From: Pleurodeles waltl
Lineage: Eukaryota > Chordata > Amphibia > Caudata > Salamandridae
DNA: 64,000 nucleotides
Direction of reading: 5' to 3'
Assembly: GCF_031143425.1 (NCBI RefSeq)
Contig: NC_090450.1
Location: 221,413,442-221,477,441, forward strand
Each line of letters starts with the position of its first letter. Position 1 is the first letter of the stretch. Shown one piece after another: positions 58,271 through 64,000 of this stretch. The position numbers and the translations under genes are program-made. The notes beneath the pieces are model-generated. The model did not search any database. It saw nothing but the letters and a program-made list of their open reading frames with translations, and was not told where the DNA came from.

Positions 58271-59519
58271 GTGAATGTATCTATTTTTTTAACGTAAAGT
58301 AATATCTAATTACCACCCACTAATAAAAAGGCAGTTCATGACGGGCTGGCCGCAGTAGCGACACTCCCCTGCATGCACCCAACCCCACACCACTCATGGA
58401 TTTGGCTATGCACTGTGGGTTTGGTCTCTTAGTAATTTTACTCATTTTTTATTAGTTCTGCAGATCCTTTGCAAGATTACTCTACGGAGCCATGCTGAGC
58501 ACTGCAGTGGATCTGCAGCTCTAGGGAAATCCTAAAAAGAATATATATATTAGGGTAATTTGTGCCGATGAGTGATCTCTCAGGGATGGTGAGGATACCT
58601 GTATCCTTACCCCATATGTTTGTGTTTTATTTGTTTTTCCTCCCCCCCAACCAATGCAACAAAGAAAAAGGCAGCCACAACTTTCCTCTAAGGTTGCAGA
58701 CAGCCTATCAGGGCCTTGGTTTTCCCTGGATCCGTGGAACCTCCGATAGTGGATCCGGGAAGGGTCCGCATTCCTAGATTTCTTTTCTTTTTTGATCTCT
58801 TTAATGGTAGAAACATATCTGTAATAAGCAGCAGTAGTTTGAATAACCATAAGACACCCTCAGTTAAGCAACAATGCAAGGGATAGGGTCTCCAATGAAT
58901 CTATGGGAGCTGAGGTTTCACCTACAGGCTAATGTATCCAATCCTCCTACTGAATGCCAGTACCATTCGAGATCAACAAGAACAATAAATCTAACAAACA
59001 TTATGCTGGCTGGTGAGTGATGCAGGACTCGCTCAGGACATAAAGAGAATATGAAGGATACAATAAGAAACAATGAATTGAACTACAACTATCAGGAGGT
59101 ATCCAGTGAAGAATGCATGAATCTACCTTATAATGTGTGTGCATGGGGGACAACTACTGGATGTCTGCAACATCAAAAATGCTATTGCTCAGAGGAGGGA
59201 AGAAGAGGGATGACACCCTTAGTAGTGTCAAATGTGATCAGCAGTCAAAGATGGTTTGAAGAGGTCAGCTTGTCAAGGAGAAGGGGGGTGCATTTTATCA
59301 AACAGCTTTTGCACATATGTGTCCCAAAGTGTCACCGCTCCCCGCTCCCCTGCGCTCGAAGGAAGCAGATAATAAATCATTTAACTCTGCCACCCCCCCA
59401 TTTTTGTGTCACCTGAAGCCACACCGAAATCTCAGGTGGCTGAGTTGCTTTCCAAGACATGGCTATCAGACGTTTAAATAGTGTTAACGACAAATCATGC
59501 AGTCTTCAGTAATGTTTAG
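58271..59519. other. No recognised feature
   Basis: No domain, repeat end or RNA gene recognised. Confidence 0.5.
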
Positions 59520-59870
59520 AGCATTTTGAACGTTTATTAATTCCCAACAAGCAAAACAGTGGCTTTAGTGATAGGTGTATATCTAGTACTGCTGAGGTGT
59601 GCTCAAGTACTTGAGTCCAGGTCTCTGTGGAGGTGGGCATTCCCAAACCATATGTAGAAATGTGGCATCAGTATGGCCACATCTGGGGCAGATAGATGGA
59701 GTTCTCTGGTACATCACATGAAGGCATTGTGGAGTAATATATATGTTTGATGGAGATAATTAAATTGTGAAAAATTTGTGACGTGCCTTGGGAGAAACCT
59801 GTTTGAGATGGCCTAACGCAGTTGCCAATTGTTTGTCAGTAACGATAGTGCCCAACTCTGTCTCCTATCA
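59520..59870 (-). pseudogene. L1/Tx1-like LINE ORF2, C-terminal fragment
   Basis: The minus strand reads TDKQLATALGHLKQVSPKAR (about 59850-59790), then in another frame NYLHQTYITPQCLHVMYQRT and ICPRCGHTDATFLHMVWECP (about 59700-59650). The CxxC...TFLHMxWxCP segment is the Cys-rich end of L1/Tx1-type ORF2. A frameshift near 59770 and stops downstream make it a relic. It is similar in kind to the LINE at 22184-24420 but not the same subfamily by its sequence. Confidence 0.8.
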
Positions 59871-60830
59871 TGTTCTGCCTTTAAGCCTACGGCACATCTC
59901 TGGCGCCAGCAGAGCCATGTAAAGAAGCAATACAACTCTGCAAACCGCCTCATTGGTAAAGAGCAACACAGGCCTTGATGAAGGGGTGGTTCTGCATCTT
60001 CCATGGACCATCTTCCCCTGATAACCCTTGTTAGAGTGTGGTAAGAGAAAAAGAGTCCGAACTCAGGCTTAGGTGTCTTGGAGTTGTTAAAGTGTCTGGC
60101 AGGAGCCATCTTTGAAGAAGTTGCCAAGCTGGCGCAATCATGCTTCCTGCCATGGAGTGGGGTCAGGAGCAAGCTTGCTGCGGGAAGGTCCCAAAGGCTA
60201 ACTTGTGGTGGATACGGGGGTGCCGAGCATTTGGGTTGCATATATCTATTCCACACCAGTTTGGCTACTTGCAAAAACCGAGGCAGATCTGTGGCCGCGC
60301 CTCACGCTGACAGCAGCCAATGCAGTAAATTATTACCAACATGCTCACCTAGTACAAAAGCAAATTCTCCCATCTTGACTTTTGCCAGCCATTGCATAGG
60401 CCATTTGGGAGATAGCTAGCTCTTGGTCGAGAAAGCGTGCTTTTTATGATTTGGTGTAAATCCGTTTAGTGTTTTTTGAGGTATTAGAGTGTAAAAAATA
60501 TAGATATCTAGTGATGCAAATCCTCTGCGGATTCAACTGTCCCCGTGCTGCGATCTGATTGTCTGTAGCACTTTTAAAAGGGAGTTGTTGGTAGTAATTT
60601 TGGGACTCAACTTCAGCAGAGACCCACAAATAAAAATTTCAATATAAGAAAACAGGCCGCGGTAGGGTCACCCTGAACCTCTAGCCTTGATCTAGGGTTC
60701 CTTCATGGACCCTGTCAGGGCTTAAAAGCATTTTTTTTTAAAAAACATTACTGAAAAATCTCTGAAAAATTAGTGGATGGTCTCCCTGATTTTTCTAAGA
60801 CTTTTTTTAAAAAAAGGGTGGTCTCCACCC
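59871..60830. other. No gene; small repeat block at 60395-60490
   Basis: The first part may be further upstream LINE sequence but I cannot read it. 60395-60490 matches 56205-56320. Confidence 0.4.
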
Positions 60831-61570
60831 TTTTCTTTTATTTTGCCCCCGGGTGGGCCTGTTCCCAGGGGCTGAGATAAAATAATGAAGGGATTCCGTT
60901 GCACCTGCTCAGGTCCGGGAACCACCACCTCCCCAGTGCTAAGTTAAACATTTGATGGGGGCCACATGGCCCACCTTGTATATCCAATAGTTGCCCTGGG
61001 GGACACCACCCCTCAGGGCTGGCTCCTACTACATCCCGGGGTATCCACCCGTGGGACATAGCTGTTTGCTCTGGCTTTGGGGAGCTTTGACAGCTCCAGC
61101 CAAGTCAGGGCAAACACTTCCGTTCCAATGGGTGAGAGCTGTCAAAGTGTTCTCATTCTCTGTAGGCAGAGGTTTCATCTCTTTCCCTGCCCGCAGAGAT
61201 GCAGACGGGGGAAGAAATTATACTATTGCTCTTCCACACAGGGAGTTGCATGTTTAGCAGCTGCCTGTATGCAAAAACAATGCATGCAGGGAGCCGACTG
61301 GGACCACGGGGCCTAGAGGCTACCCTCGTGGTCCCACTGCACACTGGGTGCCCTGGGGGCACCCAGGAGACATGGCCGTGCCCTGCGGCATCGTGACCCC
61401 AGAGCCAAAATCAGCCTGGGGAGGGGAAAGGTTGCGTGACCCCACACCTTCACTTGTTATGGCCAGGGCCTGGGAGACTAGGTCCCCGTTGCATGGCAAG
61501 GGTATGAGTTATAGTTACCTTAGTGCACAAGTTATGGTCTAACTGCTGCTAACTATAGTGCCCTTGTAAC
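60831..61570. repeat. GC-rich repeat block related to 20100-20430
   Basis: CCAAAATCAGCCTGGGGAGG...GTGACCCCACACC (61409-61447) resembles 20171-20215. Palindromic text around 61010-61140 (CAGGGCTGGCTCC...GGAGCTTTGACAGCTCC, TTTGACAGCT...AGCTGTCAAAG) adds foldback potential. The class is unknown. Confidence 0.5.
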
Positions 61571-61582
61571 CTTCAATCTTTT

Positions 61583-61645
61583 AAGTAAATATATATGTGT
61601 GTGTTTGTGTGTGTGTGATGTCTGTGCCTGTGTGTCTGTGTGTGT
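61583..61645. repeat. (TG)n microsatellite
   Basis: Imperfect TG/TGTC repeats. Confidence 0.9.
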
Positions 61646-62104
61646 ATTAGCTTCTGGCAGTCACCAGTAGGTAGTTATAATTAGGACCTAGTTTCCATTG
61701 AAAAAGCATTTTTTGACTTGTCTATATCTTTAGCACTGTTTGACAAATCTTTATTTTTTAAAATGTGCTCAAGAATCTTGAGGTGCATGGAAAGTTTCAG
61801 GGTGATCTGTCAAGCGGGGGCCAAGGAAAAGTGGGAGGGGGTGGCAAAAAATTTGCATAACTCTGCTTGCTGAAAACTGAGTTATCATCTCTTTCCCTGC
61901 ACTCAAATGTGCGTGCAGAGAAAGAGATGAAAACATTGTTCCTGGAAGGATGGAGCTGCTATTTAGAGCAGCTCCATGCTTGCAGCAGCAATGGAGGTTT
62001 CCCTCAGGATTCAGGGAGCCGGCTTGGACTGCGGGGGCCTTCAGGCTTCCCCCACAGTCCTGTCAGCAAACATCTTCCTTTTGGGCAGCTTTGAAGACAT
62101 TCAG
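61646..62104. other. Repeat-like, no gene
   Basis: 61690-61830 resembles 55965-56120. No coding signal. Confidence 0.4.
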
Positions 62105-62335
62105 TGGAGAGTCCATTGCAATAACAATAGCAATGGTCTCTCCATAGAATGACTTCGAAGCGGCACACAAGCAAGATGTTTGCCACGGTTGTTATTGTTA
62201 TGTTTTGATGCACAGCAGAACAGATTCACCTCTGGCCTACCGGAAAAGCTCTTGGACTGTCATTCAGTAGGTTCAAGGTTCACACCCTGGTATTTCAAGG
62301 CAGTGTGTCTGTTTATTTACTTGTGTTTTGTTTTG
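62105..62335 (+). mobile_element. tRNA-derived SINE-like copy 1
   Basis: CTGGCCTACCGGAAAAGCTC (62233) resembles a Pol III A box and AGGTTCAAGGTTCACACCCT (62268) a B box, spaced as in a tRNA. The upstream GCAATGGTCTCTCCATAGAATGACTTCGAAG text is shared with copy 2 at 63410, so the repeat extends about 110 bp 5' of the tRNA-like part. No intact tRNA can be folded. Confidence 0.6.
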
Positions 62336-62435
62336 AATGGTAAACATTCCTTGTGATGAAACATAGAAGTATGTTTCCCCTGCAAAATCTTTGGATTGAA
62401 TATCATAGTAATGTCTGGACAATGCAGGATCAGGA

Positions 62436-62515
62436 ACAACCAGTGGTGTAGTGGTTAAGGTTTTAGACACACTGAAGATTGAGAATTCTAGTAGAGGTGT
62501 AGCTATGGTCATTTC
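62436..62515 (+). repeat. Weak tRNA-like segment
   Basis: CAGTGGTGTAGTGGTTAAGG fits an A box; the B-box position (GATTGAGAATTC) is poor. Perhaps an old SINE piece. Confidence 0.3.
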
Positions 62516-62604
62516 CCTCCTTTAAATAATTTTCAACTTCAAATGTTTAACCTACATACTGAAAGGAGGTACATTTTTCTTTACAATTTGTCCTAAAACA
62601 TATA

Positions 62605-63223
62605 GGGGGTCATTCTGACCCCCGCCGGCGGTGGAAGCCGCCCGCCTGGCAGGAACCGCCAGAAGACCGTACCGCGGTCAAAAGACCCCAGCGGTCATTC
62701 TGACTTTCCCGCTGGGCTGGCGGGCAACCGCCAAAAGGCCGCCCGCCTAGCGGGAAAGCAACGAGGAAGCCGGCTCCGAATGGAGCCGGCGGAGTTGCTG
62801 GTGTGCGACGGGTGCAGTTGCACCCGTCGCGATTTTCAGTGTCTGCTAGGCAGACACTGAAAATCAATGTGGGGCCTTGTTAGGGGGCCCCTGCAGTGCC
62901 CATGCCATTGACATGGGCACTGCAGGGGCCCCCAGGGGCCCCACGACACCCGTTCCCGCCAGCCTGGTTCTGGCGGTGAAAACCGCCAGAACCAGGCTGG
63001 CGGGAAGGGGGTCGGAATCCCCATGGCGGCGCTGCTTGCAGCGCCGCCGTGGAGGATTCACAGGGGCAGGGGAAAACCAGCGGAAAACCGCCGGTTTCCC
63101 TTTTCTGACCGCAGCTTTACCGCCGCGGTCAGAATTGCCCTTGATGCACCGCCAGCCTGTTGGCGGTGCATCCGCCAACCCCGGCCCTGGCGCTCCATGA
63201 CCGCCAGGGTCGGAATGACCCCC
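62605..63223. mobile_element. 619-bp hairpin-chain MITE, Harbinger-type ends
   Basis: It starts GGGGGTCATTCTGACCCCCG and ends, reversed, GGGGGTCATTCCGACCCTGG, with ATA target duplications at 62602-62604 and 63224-63226. Internal perfect hairpins abut each other: 62769-62790, 62805-62830, 62831-62865, about 62885-62930 and 62955-63004. The ends resemble those of 29585-31879. It is the least diverged of three related elements (with 39099 and 45615). No coding capacity. Confidence 0.9.
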
Positions 63224-63261
63224 ATAATTCTAAGTATATCATTCATCTAAGTCTAGAAAAA

Positions 63262-63360
63262 CTCTCTATCTCTCCCTCTCTCTGAATTTCTGTCTAAGTC
63301 TTCCTTTAATTTTCTCTCTCTTTCTCGCTGTCATTTCTCTCACTTTCTCTCTCTAGCGGT
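63262..63360. repeat. CT-rich tract
   Basis: TCTC-rich simple sequence, followed by a GA-rich tract at 63376-63404 that could pair with it. Confidence 0.85.
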
Positions 63361-63409
63361 CGCTTCCATCCCATAATGGAATGGAAGAGAGAGCGAGAGA
63401 AAGCGATTA

Positions 63410-63615
63410 GTATTGCAATGGTCTCTCTATACAATGACTTCAAGGTGTCACACCAGCAAGTTGTTTGGTTTGATATGTTATAGCATTGTTTTGTACACGA
63501 AACAGCAGAATCACGTGTGGCCTACTGGTAAAGCTCTTGGACTGACACTCATTAGGTTGAGGGTTGGTTCAATTCCTCTTATCTCATGGTGGTATGTCTG
63601 TGTGCTTTTAATTGC
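63410..63615 (+). mobile_element. tRNA-derived SINE-like copy 2
   Basis: GTGGCCTACTGGTAAAGCTC (63516) fits an A box and GGTTGGTTCAATTCCTC (63563) a good B box. The upstream part (GCAATGGTCTCTCTATACAATGACTTCAAGG) matches copy 1 at about 62140-62160. Confidence 0.65.
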
Positions 63616-63676
63616 GGCACAGGTGTGATGTAGCCCCAAGACATGTGGGAAGACAATTATGGCATAAAAAACTTAC

Positions 63677-64000
63677 TTTTTGTTCATTTGCTGCTGTGTC
63701 TTGGGTAACATGAGGTACTGGGGTATCAGACTGATGATGGCATCCAGGACAGATGGTAGGAAGGCAGAAAAATATGGCTGGGAGATTCCTGCCACTCTGG
63801 CTGTGGTGGTCGGAATGACGCAGATGTAGCATGTGGAGGACAGCCATTAGCTTTACCTGAGGAGAGATAATGGTAGGTCTCTGAGATGTTGCTTTCAGCC
63901 TCTGTGCAATCTGGTTCAGAAGCCTTTTGATGGACTCACTCCTGAGTCAGTAGTAGGTGATGGCCTCCTCCTCCGAGAGGTCACTGAGGGTAGCCCTCTG
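63677..64000 (-). pseudogene. Harbinger-type transposase fragment, running off the window
   Basis: The minus strand enters the window coding LSDLSEEEAITYY then a TGA, SESIKRLLNQIAQRLKA, ISPQVKLMAVLHML, and after a frameshift near 63815 ARVAGISQPYFSAFLPSVLD and AIISLIPQYLMLPKTQQQMN, ending at a splice donor GTAAGT (63676-63671). The helix-turn-helix order (EEE-I-YY, L-AVLHML, GISQPYFS) is that of Harbinger transposases, ahead of the nuclease domain. It differs clearly from the transposase at 10440-11112, so it is a separate lineage. The TGA is in the position of a CGA arginine codon, a likely CpG decay. Confidence 0.75.

Noticed and set aside
62233..62290. Functional tRNA gene
   Set aside because: A- and B-box-like motifs occur but the cloverleaf arms do not pair; better explained as a SINE.

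Overview
The window looks like intergenic DNA from a large, repeat-laden salamander genome, most likely a newt. Three things point that way. Tandem 321-bp units carry hammerhead ribozyme cores like those of newt satellite 2. There is an intact-ended PIF/Harbinger transposon with GGTCATTACAAC-type ends and 3-bp target duplications. Palindromic MITEs and long unclassified interspersed repeats fill much of the rest. I found no convincing host gene, rRNA or tRNA gene. Every protein-like stretch I recognise belongs to a transposable element, and every one is damaged. Species assignment is inference.

Layout. 1-770: G/C-rich tandem hairpins. 1.1-3.7 kb: an unclassified interspersed repeat (minus strand) split by a two-unit hammerhead satellite array. 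5.0-12.6 kb: an L2/CR1-like LINE (minus) split by a 5,704-bp Harbinger element (5901-11604, TSD TAT) and by a 180-bp palindromic MITE. The Harbinger transposase has two exons; its 4.1-kb intron holds a 30-bp minisatellite and, on the other strand, the Myb/SANT-like partner gene. 14.3-17.4 kb: MITEs and a second copy of the 1.1-3.7 kb repeat. 20.8-26.0 kb: a Penelope-like element (PLE) with an inverted 3' fragment, a head-to-head satellite array, an RT broken by an L1/Tx1-like LINE insertion with a 14-bp TSD, a GIY-YIG endonuclease remnant and a decayed hammerhead in the 3' tail. 26.3-28.0 kb: another L2/CR1-like LINE with an (ATT)n tail. 29.6-31.9 kb: an inverted 2.3-kb internal-deletion derivative of the Harbinger element (TSD TTA) with an expanded 30-bp array.

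32-64 kb: unrecognised sequence interspersed with composite elements built from adjoining perfect hairpins (33.7, 37.4, 39.1, 44.8, 45.6 and 62.6 kb), a 936-bp LTR-like element (43.8 kb), a 2,019-bp hAT-like element with an 8-bp TSD (50-52 kb), small LINE fragments (53.4 and 59.5 kb), related low-copy repeat blocks (54-62 kb), tRNA-derived SINE-like copies (62.2 and 63.5 kb), and the first part of another Harbinger-type transposase at the right edge.

The strongest material for a second look is the co-occurrence of satellite-2-type hammerhead arrays with a Penelope-like element that has its own decayed hammerhead, and the recurring hairpin-chain architecture of the non-autonomous elements.
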